Below are positions 7,954-16,592 of a DNA stretch of 35,925 nucleotides, piece by piece. The DNA lies in NCBI GenBank assembly GCA_004347965.1, contig QNVF01000011.1, forward strand, positions 1 through 35,925, given 5' to 3'. The notes below the pieces were generated by a model. It saw only the letters and a list, made by a program, of their open reading frames with translations. It was not told the DNA's origin and did no database searches. The translations under genes and the position numbers were made by a program. Each line of letters starts with the position of its first letter. Position 1 is the stretch's first letter. Source of the DNA: Candidatus Nezhaarchaeota archaeon WYZ-LMO8. Its GTDB lineage: Archaea; Thermoproteota; Methanomethylicia; Nezhaarchaeales; WYZ-LMO8.

Positions 7954-8706
7954 TTAAGTGTAAACTTCAGCACGTTGATAGAAGGGCTGAATGGATGCTA
8001 CAACTTCTATGGGGAATGGATGCTCTGCCCTCAAGCTCTGAACCCCAGTATCACCGACACTGACCAGAGCGAAGACCCCAGCTACATTAGCCTTCATCTT
8101 CTTTACCAAGCTTATGAGGGCTTGGATAGTACTTCCAGTTCTTATCAGGTCGTCAACTATTAGGACGTCGTCTCTACTCGATAATGCATTTTTTGGAATG
8201 TATAGAGAGGTCATGTATGGACCTGTAGGATAAGATTCCTCTATGTAGTCCCTCACACCCATCTCCTTATGTCTCTTAGCTATTACTAAGGGGACTTCAA
8301 GGATAAGAGCTATTGAAGTGGCTATGGAGACGCCATTGACTGCCGGTGCTAACACTTTTGTTATTCTCTTCCCTGCGAACTTAATCATCACATAATGGGA
8401 TGCTCTCATAAGTATCAGGGGATCGTTGACTATATTGCTCGTGTCAACGTAACCGTAAGGATCAACCGTTATCTTCTCGTATATTACCTGGTGAAACTGC
8501 TCAATTTTATCCAGAGAATCCCAAAGTTTTTTTGCTGTATCATCTCCTGGAAGAACATCTCCCTTAACGTATCTGCAGAGAACAGTCTCAGGAATCCCAG
8601 TTCTTCGGGCAAGCTCACTATAAGAATAAAACTTCTTTAACAACCTTAATCTCTCGATTACCATGAATCTAAACCTTAAGCTTGCTTCACGCCTCCTCGT
8701 AAACAT
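7954..8706 (-). CDS. HTH-phosphoribosyltransferase regulator (GfcR-like)
   Basis: The 250-aa protein combines an N-terminal helix-turn-helix (about residues 27-65, 'YSYSELARRTGIPETVLCRYVKG') with a phosphoribosyltransferase domain. The PRPP-binding motif is 'VLIVDDLIRTGST', about residues 177-190. In Archaea this domain pair is found in the GfcR family, known in haloarchaea as a regulator of sugar catabolism genes, and is often mislabelled orotate or adenine phosphoribosyltransferase. The PRPP motif is intact, so the protein could sense PRPP or a nucleotide. Target genes cannot be told from the context. The start could be the first Met or the internal Met at residue 15. Confidence 0.85.
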   Translation of the reverse strand: MFTRRREASLRFRFMVIERLRLLKKFYSYSELARRTGIPETVLCRYVKGDVLPGDDTAKKLWDSLDKIEQFHQVIYEKITVDPYGYVDTSNIVNDPLILMRASHYVMIKFAGKRITKVLAPAVNGVSIATSIALILEVPLVIAKRHKEMGVRDYIEESYPTGPYMTSLYIPKNALSSRDDVLIVDDLIRTGSTIQALISLVKKMKANVAGVFALVSVGDTGVQSLRAEHPFPIEVVASIQPFYQRAEVYT

Positions 8707-9031
8707 CTTCCTCCAACTACGCTAGCTTCTACATCCCTCTACGTAATACTTGTAGATCATAAAAATCTTTATTAATTTTTATCTTTTAATTTAATCCGCT
8801 GCTTCAACTTGTACAAAGTCTGTAGTTGCTAATGTGGCTTCTTACAACGTTAGACAATGAAGAGAAAGGAGAGAAGCCCCATTGCTTCACGAAGCATTCA
8901 AAAGCTAGCTTCTCAAACTTTCATTGTTTCAATGCACGATTTTCAAGTTATGAGGGGAGACGTTATGTAGACTTCTTTCATTTGAAGTAAAGTTTATTGG
9001 GATCCAGCTAAGAGTGAGAGAGGAAGGAGTT

Positions 9032-9112
9032 ATGGGAGGAAGACAAAAGACGACATTATTAGAAATGTTTGAGGAGAAGAAAAGCAAAACTGAGAAAAAG
9101 GCTAAAAAGTAG
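9032..9112 (+). CDS. 26-codon micro-ORF, basic, with PIP-like or S25e-like start
   Basis: ATG 9032 is preceded by GAGGAAGGAGTT, a plausible ribosome binding site. The peptide MGGRQKTTLLEMFEEKKSKTEKKAKK is strongly basic and lysine-rich. Its opening resembles the N-terminal tail of archaeal ribosomal protein S25e (MGG..K..TL...EK), but the winged-helix body of S25e is absent. The stretch KTTLLEMF also resembles a weak PCNA-interacting motif. The frame stays open after the TAG stop for 50 more codons, up to 9263. It may be a real micropeptide, a truncated S25e gene, or chance. Confidence 0.35.
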   Translation: MGGRQKTTLLEMFEEKKSKTEKKAKK

Positions 9113-9187
9113 TTTCCACGCCAACGCTATGATGAGGGCTTGCTTTTCTTGTGCCTATATAGGAATGGAGATGATATTTTGGTTTTG

Positions 9188-9265
9188 ATGATAGTGAATG
9201 ATCCAGAGCTCATGCTCAGGATGGCAGCTATGAAGAAGCTCAGAGAAAAATGGGCTCAAGGATAG
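9188..9265 (+). CDS. 25-codon micro-ORF, possibly leaderless
   Basis: MIVNDPELMLRMAAMKKLREKWAQG begins 26 nt after a TATA-like 'ctatatagg' (9155-9163), the spacing expected of a leaderless archaeal mRNA. The composition is that of an amphipathic helix with many Met, Leu and Lys residues. It is in frame with the 9032 ORF beyond that ORF's TAG stop. No family is recognised. Confidence 0.3.
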   Translation: MIVNDPELMLRMAAMKKLREKWAQG

Positions 9266-9621
9266 TGTTAGAAAGTAAGTGGTAGAGCTATAGTTTTGCG
9301 ATGCTTACGATAGTATCAGAGATAATATGTCTCGTAGATTATTTGCTAAGCACTTCATAAGAATTTCCTGGTTGTCCTTTAGTTTTAAGTACTGCTTAAG
9401 CTACTAGAGGGGCTCAAACCATCTAGGTAGAGACGCTTAATATCTAAATTCATAGCGTCGTCTAAATGAGCGTCAAAAGGCGTGCTTGGGTAAACCATTT
9501 AAGTGATTTTTCAGCGGACATGACGTTAATGAGAGACGTATCTATTACGCCAAAATCGTGACTTAGGAAGGAGCTATAGCTACGTCGAAGACCTTTAGAG
9601 TGTAGGAAGATGGTAAAGCTT

Positions 9622-10263
9622 TCAGCTCATCGCTTCAGCCTTTGAGCGATGACCTCCTGATTCTTTGCCCTTCTTTGACTCCCTTTCAAGTCTCTTCTTC
9701 CTCCACTTGTAGTTATGAGACTCCTTGAGGCCTCTCGACTTTCTCAGCCCCCTCATCTTCTTGCCTGCCGACGTTAGTCCCCTGAAAGCCCTTCCTCTGT
9801 TGGCTGGACTACATATCCAGTTTATTTCTGGATCATTCTGTATAGCTGGATGGTGAGGATCAACCATTATCACCTCATACCACTTATAGCGTCCATCTTC
9901 ACCGACGTAGTAGCTATTTAGAACCTCTAGATTCGGGAATTTTCTAGCTGCTCTCTCCTCAGCTATTAACCTGAGACTCTTCCAAGTGGTGTAGCCGTGA
10001 ACTCCCATTCTCTTAGGTCTCCTGCCAGAATCTGGCCTAGGCTTCCTCTGTCCTCCCTTCCTCACCCTAACCCTTACAACTACGAAGCCCTGTTTAGCCT
10101 TGTAGCCTAACGCCCTAGCTCTGTTAAGCCTAGTGGGTTTCTCGATCCTAACTACTGTGGGCTCCCTTCTCCACTCTATGAAGCGTTGTCTCATTATTTC
10201 TTTCATTTCCCCTTGATAGGGTCTCTTCCAGTGCTCCGCTATGTAGTGGTACATGGACTTCAA
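9622..10263 (-). CDS. rpl15e: Large ribosomal subunit protein L15e
   Basis: L15e is a 50S protein found in Archaea and eukaryotes. The sequence '[13 protein letters not shown]', '[28 protein letters not shown]' and '[26 protein letters not shown]' is diagnostic, and the basic C-terminal tail is usual. The ORF track starts at 10290, but I choose TTG 10263 ([12 protein letters not shown], 213 aa) because GAGGTG sits 6-7 nt upstream and most archaeal L15e proteins begin this way. It is divergent from the radical SAM gene. Confidence 0.97.
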   Translation of the reverse strand: MKSMYHYIAEHWKRPYQGEMKEIMRQRFIEWRREPTVVRIEKPTRLNRARALGYKAKQGFVVVRVRVRKGGQRKPRPDSGRRPKRMGVHGYTTWKSLRLIAEERAARKFPNLEVLNSYYVGEDGRYKWYEVIMVDPHHPAIQNDPEINWICSPANRGRAFRGLTSAGKKMRGLRKSRGLKESHNYKWRKKRLERESKKGKESGGHRSKAEAMS

Positions 10264-10367
10264 CTCTAGCACCTCGCGGTTTAGGATCATTAGCTAACTT
10301 AAATGTTTTCGCTCAGTTATACGATGAGTTAATTTCTCCGCCCTCAAATTAACTCTTGTGGAGTTAC

Positions 10368-11477
10368 ATGTTTGAGGTCTTCCTACTTAGACCAGATGCT
10401 CTTAGGGTTTGGAATCACCCTGAGATTAGGAAGAGACTTGGATGGTACTACAAGGTTATGGTAGACGAGAATCCAGCTAAGTACAGGATATGCAAGAGGA
10501 TTGAAGTAGATGTTGACTTGTCAGTTGATGATGAGGGGCTTTGGAGAGCACATAGAGAGGGGGCTAAGAGATTCTCTGAGATCTGGAGAGAGATAGCTTC
10601 AGGTGATATGAGGATTGAAGACCTCGAAGAGCCGAAGGTAAGCCTTCTAGATGTGAAGGTTGAACTAGTCAAGAGGATGTTAAGGTCCTGCATATTCTGT
10701 GAGAGGAGGTGCAAAGTGAATAGGGAGAGGGGTGAGAAGGGCTTTTGCAAGTTAGATGCTACTGCTAGGGTCTCTAGCTTCTTTCACCACTACGGTGAGG
10801 AAGCCCCATTAGTACCAAGTGGTACCATATTCTTCACGAGCTGTAGCTTCAAGTGCGTCTACTGTCAGAACTGGGACATATCAACTGATCCATACAACGG
10901 AGTTGAGGTGACGCCCAAACAGCTTGCATCTATAGCTACTAGACTTAGGAAGGAGGGCTGTAGAAACATAAATTACGTTGGTGGAAATCCTGATCAATCT
11001 ATGCATGTGATAGTTGAGTCTCTTAAGTACATGGACATCAACGTGCCGATACTTTGGAATAGCAATGCTTACTCAAGCTTAGAAGCTATGGAGATACTTA
11101 AGGACATAGTTGACATATGGCTTCCAGACTTTAAGTACGGCAACGATAAGTGTGCTGAGAGACTCTCCATGGTTCCTATGTACTTCGAGGTAGTGACTAG
11201 GAACTTGAAGATAATGCATGAAAATGGGGACATAATAGTCAGACACCTAGTCCTTCCAAACCACATAGAGTGCTGCACTAAGCAGGTGTTGAAGTGGTTA
11301 GCTGAGAACTGTCCTAGATGTTTAGTCAACATAATGGAGCAGTATAGACCTGAACACGAGGTTGCTAGAAGACCACACTTGTACCCAGACATCAATAGGA
11401 GACCTACTATGGACGAGATGAACAAAGCTTACAGTATTGCTGAGAAGCTTGGGATAGTTTACGAGCCAGTATCTTAA
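10368..11477 (+). CDS. PflX-like radical SAM protein, substrate unknown
   Basis: The 369-aa protein (from ATG 10368; the track's TTG 10356 is less likely) is a radical SAM enzyme of the type annotated as pyruvate-formate-lyase-activating-like (COG1313/PflX). The SAM cluster motif is 'SCSFKCVYCQNW'. An upstream cysteine cluster 'CIFCERRCKVNRERGEKGFCKL' probably binds a second metal centre. 'NYVGGNPDQS' occupies the place of the usual GGEP motif. An N-terminal part of about 100 residues ('VFLLRPDALRVWNHPEIRKRLGWYYK') precedes the cluster. No glycyl radical enzyme partner lies nearby, so the true substrate is unknown. It is convergent with the THEP1 gene, 3 nt apart. Confidence 0.85.
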   Translation: MFEVFLLRPDALRVWNHPEIRKRLGWYYKVMVDENPAKYRICKRIEVDVDLSVDDEGLWRAHREGAKRFSEIWREIASGDMRIEDLEEPKVSLLDVKVELVKRMLRSCIFCERRCKVNRERGEKGFCKLDATARVSSFFHHYGEEAPLVPSGTIFFTSCSFKCVYCQNWDISTDPYNGVEVTPKQLASIATRLRKEGCRNINYVGGNPDQSMHVIVESLKYMDINVPILWNSNAYSSLEAMEILKDIVDIWLPDFKYGNDKCAERLSMVPMYFEVVTRNLKIMHENGDIIVRHLVLPNHIECCTKQVLKWLAENCPRCLVNIMEQYRPEHEVARRPHLYPDINRRPTMDEMNKAYSIAEKLGIVYEPVS

Positions 11478-11480
11478 ACT

Positions 11481-12044
11481 TTAACTCTTAGCTTTTAGAG
11501 TTGAGGAAATCCTCTGAGCTATCGTGTTAATTAGAGAAGTCCTGTTTGACAACGTTAACTCGATTATTTCAAAGTCTCTTCGACTCCTTATGTAATTGAG
11601 GAGTGGATGGTTAAGCTTGTAGTGTATTGTTGCTAGTAGAGACTTCTCAGAAGCTAAGGCATTCTTTACTGCCTCAATAAACCTCTGAGACTTGAGCTCC
11701 ATCGGTCCTATTTCGTCTACGACTATTAAATCACACTGCTCTAAGGCTTTAGATATGGAATTAACAACGAAGGAGTCTAGGTTTTCCACGTGAACCAAGT
11801 ATTTGCCAACTCTGGGTCCTGGAGCTGAGCTTACTGAAGCTAGCTGTGCTTCAGCTCCACTTTCAATGTCAACTATCTTAAATCCCACTCTATCACCTCT
11901 ATGATCTCTAACTTCAAGCGTCACAATTCCACCTACCTTGAAACTCATGTTCCTTAATCTGTTAACTACATTGAGAATTAACGTGGTCTTGCCTATTCCA
12001 GGTCTACCAGTTATGAAAATCTTCTCTTTCAGAGCTACCCCCAT
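11481..12044 (-). CDS. Nucleoside-triphosphatase, THEP1 family
   Basis: This 187-aa P-loop protein has Walker A 'GRPGIGKTT' (13-21), the following 'GGIVTLEVRDHRGDRVGFKIVDI' typical of THEP1, and Walker B 'LIVVDEIGPMEL'. The family hydrolyses ATP, GTP and other NTPs in vitro. Its biological role, perhaps linked to nucleotide or RNA metabolism, is unsettled. Length matches the archaeal family. It diverges from nucS across about 40 nt. Confidence 0.93.
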   Translation of the reverse strand: MGVALKEKIFITGRPGIGKTTLILNVVNRLRNMSFKVGGIVTLEVRDHRGDRVGFKIVDIESGAEAQLASVSSAPGPRVGKYLVHVENLDSFVVNSISKALEQCDLIVVDEIGPMELKSQRFIEAVKNALASEKSLLATIHYKLNHPLLNYIRSRRDFEIIELTLSNRTSLINTIAQRISSTLKAKS

Positions 12045-12089
12045 TACCTCTTGAAGGCTTAATAGTTAAGCGTTACTAAGGTATTGTTG

Positions 12090-12860
12090 ATGGGCTTGAG
12101 GATATTTAAAGGGCTTGAAACCGATAATGCGTACTTAGAGTTGAAGACTAGCTTAGCCAACAACGAGTCAGTAATAATAGTTGGAGACTGCGAAGTCGAG
12201 TATTATGGGCGAGCGAGCTCAACATTAACGAGAGGTGAGAGGGTCGTTATGATAAAGCAAGATGGTTCCATCCTGGTCCATAGACCTGAAGGCTACGAGC
12301 CTGTCAATTGGCAGCCACCTGGTTGTTTATTTAAGGTGGATAGCTTGAATGGGCTTCTAAAAATTGTTGCAACTAGACTTAGCCCTCATGAAGTCTTGAC
12401 CATCTCATTCCATAAGGTCTATGTAATGGTGTGTGGAAGACTGTACGATAAAGGCATATTCTCTATGCATGCGAGTGAAGATGAGATGAAGGAAGCCATA
12501 AGGCTAAATCCATCATTGATCGAGGAAGGGCTAAGAATATTAACTTCAGAGAAGGATCTTGGAGAAGCTGGTTACGCAGACTTTGTAGGTGAAGATTCTA
12601 AGGGGAACTTCGTAGTAATAGAAATTAAAAGAGAAGTTGCAGGAGAGGAAGAAGTCTTACAACTTGCTAGGTACGTTAATGAAGCTAAACAAAGAGTTAA
12701 CAGACCAGTTAGAGGGGTGCTTGTTGCTCCATCGCTAAGGAGGAGAGGACAGGTGCTCTTAGAGCAACTGAAACTTGAATTTAAGGCATTAACACCTGAA
12801 AGCTGTAAAAGGTTTTTAAAGAAAGTTCCAAGACTGAGCCTACTCGAGTTCATGGAGTGA
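12090..12860 (+). CDS. nucS: Mismatch-specific endonuclease EndoMS/NucS
   Basis: NucS/EndoMS makes double-strand cuts at mismatched bases and is the archaeal answer to MutS/MutL in many lineages. The 256-aa protein (from ATG 12090) has the N-terminal dimerisation domain and the RecB-like nuclease domain with 'GYADFVGED...VVIEIKR' (catalytic Asp, Glu, Lys) and 'QLARYVNEAK'. The C-terminus ends 'RLSLLEFME', which fits the xxxLxxF part of a PCNA-interacting motif but lacks the glutamine. Its last 11 bp overlap the convergent antiporter-like subunit gene, so the 3' ends are interlocked. Confidence 0.95.
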   Translation: MGLRIFKGLETDNAYLELKTSLANNESVIIVGDCEVEYYGRASSTLTRGERVVMIKQDGSILVHRPEGYEPVNWQPPGCLFKVDSLNGLLKIVATRLSPHEVLTISFHKVYVMVCGRLYDKGIFSMHASEDEMKEAIRLNPSLIEEGLRILTSEKDLGEAGYADFVGEDSKGNFVVIEIKREVAGEEEVLQLARYVNEAKQRVNRPVRGVLVAPSLRRRGQVLLEQLKLEFKALTPESCKRFLKKVPRLSLLEFME

Positions 12861-14382
12861 GCGTAAATAGCTTTAAGATGACTTTGTTTATTTCTTCCGT
12901 GAATATTGTTGGATACATACCTAGGAAAAGTGATGCTAGAGCCATGACCATTAGTGGTGTAAGAAAACTTAGAGGAGCTTCTTTAACTTCGTTAAGTTGT
13001 GGTGGAGCTTGACCGAAGAGCATTCTCCTTATGGACCAGAGCGAGTAGGCAAACGTTAAGACAGTCGCTATTATTGCCACAATGACCATGAATATCCTGA
13101 AAGCCTCAGCAACTAGCGAGGCAGAGCCTATAGCACCTGTGAAGATCATCCACTCACTTATGAAGCCACTGGTGAAGGGTACTCCCATCAATGTGAAGAA
13201 GCCTATGAACATCATAACAGCTGTGTACGGCATTTTACCCGCTAAGCCTCCCATTTGACTTATGGTCCTCGTACCCACTTGAACCATGAAGACCCCGACT
13301 AAGAGGAATAGTATTGCTTTACCCATGGCGTGAGCTATGTAGTGGAACATGGATCCCGTAGCACCTATTGCTGCTAGGCTCTTGAAACCCATACTTATTG
13401 CTAAGGCTGCAGCACCAAGCCCTAGAAGTATGTAGCCCATCTGACTTATGCTCGAGTAGGCTAGTAATCTCTTGAAGTCGTCTTGACTTAAGGCATTGGC
13501 AGCTCCGTATATCATGGTTATGATGGCTAAGACTATCATGGCAGTAGATATGTACTGTAATGCTGGAGTGTAGAGGAACACTATCCTAATTGTGGCGTAA
13601 GCTGCTAGACCACTCATAGCTGACGAGAGGAGAGCAGTTATTGGTGTTGGAGCTTCAACGTAGGTGTCTGGAAGCCAGCTGTGAAGCGGGAATATGGCCA
13701 TCTTCACGAAGAAGCCTATGAGCATCGCTGAGACTATTGCCGTTAAAATCCCAACGTTAGGGTTTAGCTGCGCTATCTTCTGCGGGATTTCGTATATTTC
13801 GAGAGTTTGAAGATAACCATTGGTTGCAACTATTCCAGCTAAGAAGCAAAGTGCTCCAGCTTCGGTGAATAGGAAGTACTTCAAGGCGACCTTCTCCTTC
13901 TCGCCAGTGCCCCACTCATTTATCAGAGCCCATGAAGCTACAACAGCTATCTCGAAGAAAACGAAGAACACTACAAGGTTTGTAGAGAGGACGAGACCAA
14001 TCATTCCTAAGAAGAACAATTGGTAGAGACTGAAGAAGAGGCCCATGTTCGGCAAGTCCCTCATCAACTTCACGGTGTAGAGGGCTGTGAGGGCTGTAAC
14101 TAATGCTATGGTTAGTGCTACTGGTGAGCTCAAGCCGTCGGCTCTGAAGCCAAACCTCAACACCAAATTGCTGGTTACCACCCAATCGTAAATCTTCTCA
14201 TACGACGACACTAAGCCAGCGAAGATCTTGTACGTTGAAACACTAAAAATCACTATGGAGAGTAACGAGGTTAAGATGGCTATAATGCCGTTCCACCTAC
14301 CTAAGGGCTTGTTGAGGCCCAAAGTCACCAGTGATGCTACTGCTGGTACAATTACTGTGTAGGGAAGTAGCTCCTCTATCAT
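12850..14382 (-). CDS. Antiporter-like membrane subunit (NuoM/MbhH-like)
   Basis: The 510-aa membrane protein belongs to the proton-conducting NuoL/M/N-Mrp antiporter family. Signatures are 'FEIAVVASWALINEWGTGEKEKVALKYFLFTEAGA' (the conserved Glu of TM5 and the following helices), 'KMAIFPLHSWLPDTYVEAPTPITALLSSAMSGLAAYA' (the conserved Lys and discontinuous helix 7) and 'DDFKRLLAYSSISQMGYILLGLG'. It would form one of three ion channels of the membrane arm. It starts right after the stop of the NuoL-like gene. The M rather than N assignment rests on overall likeness and is tentative. Confidence 0.9.
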   Translation of the reverse strand: MIEELLPYTVIVPAVASLVTLGLNKPLGRWNGIIAILTSLLSIVIFSVSTYKIFAGLVSSYEKIYDWVVTSNLVLRFGFRADGLSSPVALTIALVTALTALYTVKLMRDLPNMGLFFSLYQLFFLGMIGLVLSTNLVVFFVFFEIAVVASWALINEWGTGEKEKVALKYFLFTEAGALCFLAGIVATNGYLQTLEIYEIPQKIAQLNPNVGILTAIVSAMLIGFFVKMAIFPLHSWLPDTYVEAPTPITALLSSAMSGLAAYATIRIVFLYTPALQYISTAMIVLAIITMIYGAANALSQDDFKRLLAYSSISQMGYILLGLGAAALAISMGFKSLAAIGATGSMFHYIAHAMGKAILFLLVGVFMVQVGTRTISQMGGLAGKMPYTAVMMFIGFFTLMGVPFTSGFISEWMIFTGAIGSASLVAEAFRIFMVIVAIIATVLTFAYSLWSIRRMLFGQAPPQLNEVKEAPLSFLTPLMVMALASLFLGMYPTIFTEEINKVILKLFTLTP

Positions 14383-16440
14383 CTACCACAACCCCCCTAG
14401 CTTAAGTAGTATTAAAGCTATGATTATGAGACCCATTAATATGCCTATAATGTTGTAGTTTAAGAAACCTGTCTGTAGCTTCCTAAACTGAGATGCAAAA
14501 CCCACAACACCTGATACAAATCCTGCTAATGCTCGGTCAAAGCCTCCAACCTCGATCCACCTATAGAGACCTCGAGATGCCGACATCAAGGGGTAAGCGA
14601 AGGCGTTGTAGTACATCTTATTTATGAACCACCTCTTGAAGAGGAAAGTGTGAAGTGTGCGTAGCAATAAGCTCTTAGCAACTATAGCTGAGGGGTCTAC
14701 CTTCCTGCTTACATACATGAAGTACGCAGGAATAGCCCCCACAATAAGCATGACTATTGCCAACGGCAACGTTATGATCTGAGGGCTCACAGTTTCAACC
14801 TCCGCTTGCACTGATGGTACCAATGAATGTAAAGCAGCGTATGGAGTCATGCTGGAGAGAGCACGGTGAAGAGCCTCCTCCATCCACCACCCAACAACTC
14901 CTATACCTAGAGAAGCCACGGCTAATATAGCATAGGGCACGTACATTACTGGGCTTGCCTCCTCAATCTTATGGCCTTCGGCCTCGAGCTCCACGATCCT
15001 ATGGCTTTTTTCTCCATGAAACGTTAAGCCCATCATCCTAATAGTGTAAAATACTGTTAGTGCAGCAGTTACTACAGCAAGAACGAATGGACCTAAGAGA
15101 CCTGCTTCCCAGCTTACAGCTAAGACTGTCTCTTTGCTCCAGAAGCCACTGAATGGAGGTACACCTGCTAGTGATAGAGCAGCAAGCCACATCGCCACAT
15201 AAGTCAGGGGCATGTACTTTCGAAGGCCTCCCATGTGGTACATAAATCTAGATTCAACGGCATGTATTATAGCTCCAGCTGAAAGGAATAATGCTGCCTT
15301 AAATATCGCATGGCTCATTAAGTGGAACATTCCTGAAGTTAGCCCTTCAACTAGTCCATGTGCTAATAAACCTCCAGCACCCAACGCCAAGAACATGTAT
15401 CCTATCTGGCTGACAGTTGAATAGGCTAGCACTTTCTTTATCTCCCTAGAAACCATCGCTTGAGTTGCAGCGAGAAAGGCTGTGAAGGCCCCGATCCACG
15501 CAATAATCGTGAAAAATGCCGAAAGCTCTGATATCCTCAATACGTGATAAGCTAGCCAGAATATTGGTAAGACCCTCGCAACTAGGTATACACCTGCTTT
15601 AACCATCGTAGCAGCGTGTATGAGCGCGCTGACAGATGTCGGACCAGCCATGGCATCTGGAAGCCACTCATGAAGTGGGAATTGAGCAGATTTTCCAACT
15701 GGGCCCATGAAGAATAAGATTGCTGCTGGAAGCAGTAGACCAGCCTTGCTTATGGTTGGAGCCCATTGATCAATTCTTTCTAAGAGCTCAGAGTAACTAA
15801 ATGTTCCCGCGAACGCGTAGATAACGAATATCGAGGCCAATAGGCACACGTCACCAATTCTAGTCATTATGAAGGCCTTCATACCTGCATGAGATGGTGG
15901 ATAAGCTTCGTCCCCCTCTCCAACCCAGCACTTTAACCAGTCTTCCTTTGAGTCCCTATACCAGAAGCCTATTAGAGCATAGCTGCAGACACCCACACCC
16001 TCCCAGCCGAAGAACATGAGCAGCATGTTATCTGCCATAACTAGTAGCAGCATGCTGCCGATGAAGAAGTTCATGAAAAACCAGTACCTAGTAAGCCCCG
16101 GCTCTCCATGCATATAACTTAAGGAATAAACCATTATGAGGAAGCTTATCCATGCAACTATGTTGGCCATTATTATGCTTAAAGGATCAACTACGACCCC
16201 CATCTTAACGTTTAGAGAGGGTATCCAGTCAAAGCTCTCGGAATTGAATAGTGGAGTAGCGTTAAATAAGAGAGGTATCATGGTTGAAGCGGATATTGCT
16301 GCAAAAAGAGAAAACAGAACTGCAACGTAGTCTCTAACACGTAGATTAATTTTTGCAAATAGAGGTGTTAGGACGGCTCCAACCATCGGTGAGATCCAGC
16401 AAAGCCAAGCACCAGGATACTCAAGTGACAAGCTCGTCAC
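14383..16440 (-). CDS. Antiporter-like membrane subunit (NuoL-like)
   Basis: The 685-aa protein is the largest of the three antiporter-like subunits, matching NuoL in length. It contains 'MFFGWEGVGVCSYALIGFWY', 'GKSAQFPLHEWLPDAMAGPTSVSALIHAATMVKAGVYL' and 'IKKVLAYSTVSQIGYMFLALG', all NuoL signatures. It ends with an extra C-terminal region and final TM helix that could form the long lateral helix of complex I. The start is GTG 16440. A separate promoter probably lies at 16470-16480, so this gene and the following one may form their own unit, cut off from the rest by the EndoQ gene. Confidence 0.93.
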   Translation of the reverse strand: MTSLSLEYPGAWLCWISPMVGAVLTPLFAKINLRVRDYVAVLFSLFAAISASTMIPLLFNATPLFNSESFDWIPSLNVKMGVVVDPLSIIMANIVAWISFLIMVYSLSYMHGEPGLTRYWFFMNFFIGSMLLLVMADNMLLMFFGWEGVGVCSYALIGFWYRDSKEDWLKCWVGEGDEAYPPSHAGMKAFIMTRIGDVCLLASIFVIYAFAGTFSYSELLERIDQWAPTISKAGLLLPAAILFFMGPVGKSAQFPLHEWLPDAMAGPTSVSALIHAATMVKAGVYLVARVLPIFWLAYHVLRISELSAFFTIIAWIGAFTAFLAATQAMVSREIKKVLAYSTVSQIGYMFLALGAGGLLAHGLVEGLTSGMFHLMSHAIFKAALFLSAGAIIHAVESRFMYHMGGLRKYMPLTYVAMWLAALSLAGVPPFSGFWSKETVLAVSWEAGLLGPFVLAVVTAALTVFYTIRMMGLTFHGEKSHRIVELEAEGHKIEEASPVMYVPYAILAVASLGIGVVGWWMEEALHRALSSMTPYAALHSLVPSVQAEVETVSPQIITLPLAIVMLIVGAIPAYFMYVSRKVDPSAIVAKSLLLRTLHTFLFKRWFINKMYYNAFAYPLMSASRGLYRWIEVGGFDRALAGFVSGVVGFASQFRKLQTGFLNYNIIGILMGLIIIALILLKLGGLW

Positions 16441-16469
16441 CCTTGCGACGCCCTTTTTGAGGCTGTAGA

Positions 16470-16482
16470 AGCGTATTTAACG
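16470..16482 (-). promoter_or_regulatory. Probable promoter of the nuoL-like/nuoM-like pair
   Basis: On the minus strand, 'cgttaaatacgc' lies about 35 nt upstream of the GTG start at 16440. The 152-nt spacer after the EndoQ gene is longer than any other gap in the hydrogenase locus, which also suggests a new transcription unit. Confidence 0.4.
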
Positions 16483-16592
16483 TTTACTCACTAATCTACT
16501 TAAAGGCAAACTTCAATCATGATGCTAGGTGTACACTGAGTTAGCGCGATTAGAAGACTGCTGCAATAAGGGTTTGAGAGGATCATGAGTTC

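Larger units (their letters stand above)
8707..9621. other. 915-nt gene-poor region with only micro-ORFs
   Basis: This is the largest stretch without a normal gene in an otherwise packed window. Both flanking genes are on the minus strand. I find two short plus-strand ORFs with some start signals (9032-9112 and 9188-9265), a weaker 37-codon ORF at 8857-8970, and no tRNA, SRP RNA or RNase P RNA signatures. The part 9266-9621 has fragments of open frame on both strands (minus: HDFGVIDTSLINVMSAEKSLKWF; plus: MSVKRRAWVNHLSDF) that could be decayed coding sequence. No member of a known family is recognisable. Confidence 0.5.

Noticed and set aside
8857-8970. 37-codon ORF in the gap (MKRKERSPIASRS...)
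   Set aside because: No ribosome binding site, no promoter at the right distance and low-complexity composition; kept only as part of the gap description.
9121-9200. C/D box RNA around 'atgatgag' in the large gap
   Set aside because: No D or D' box (CTGA) follows at any suitable distance.
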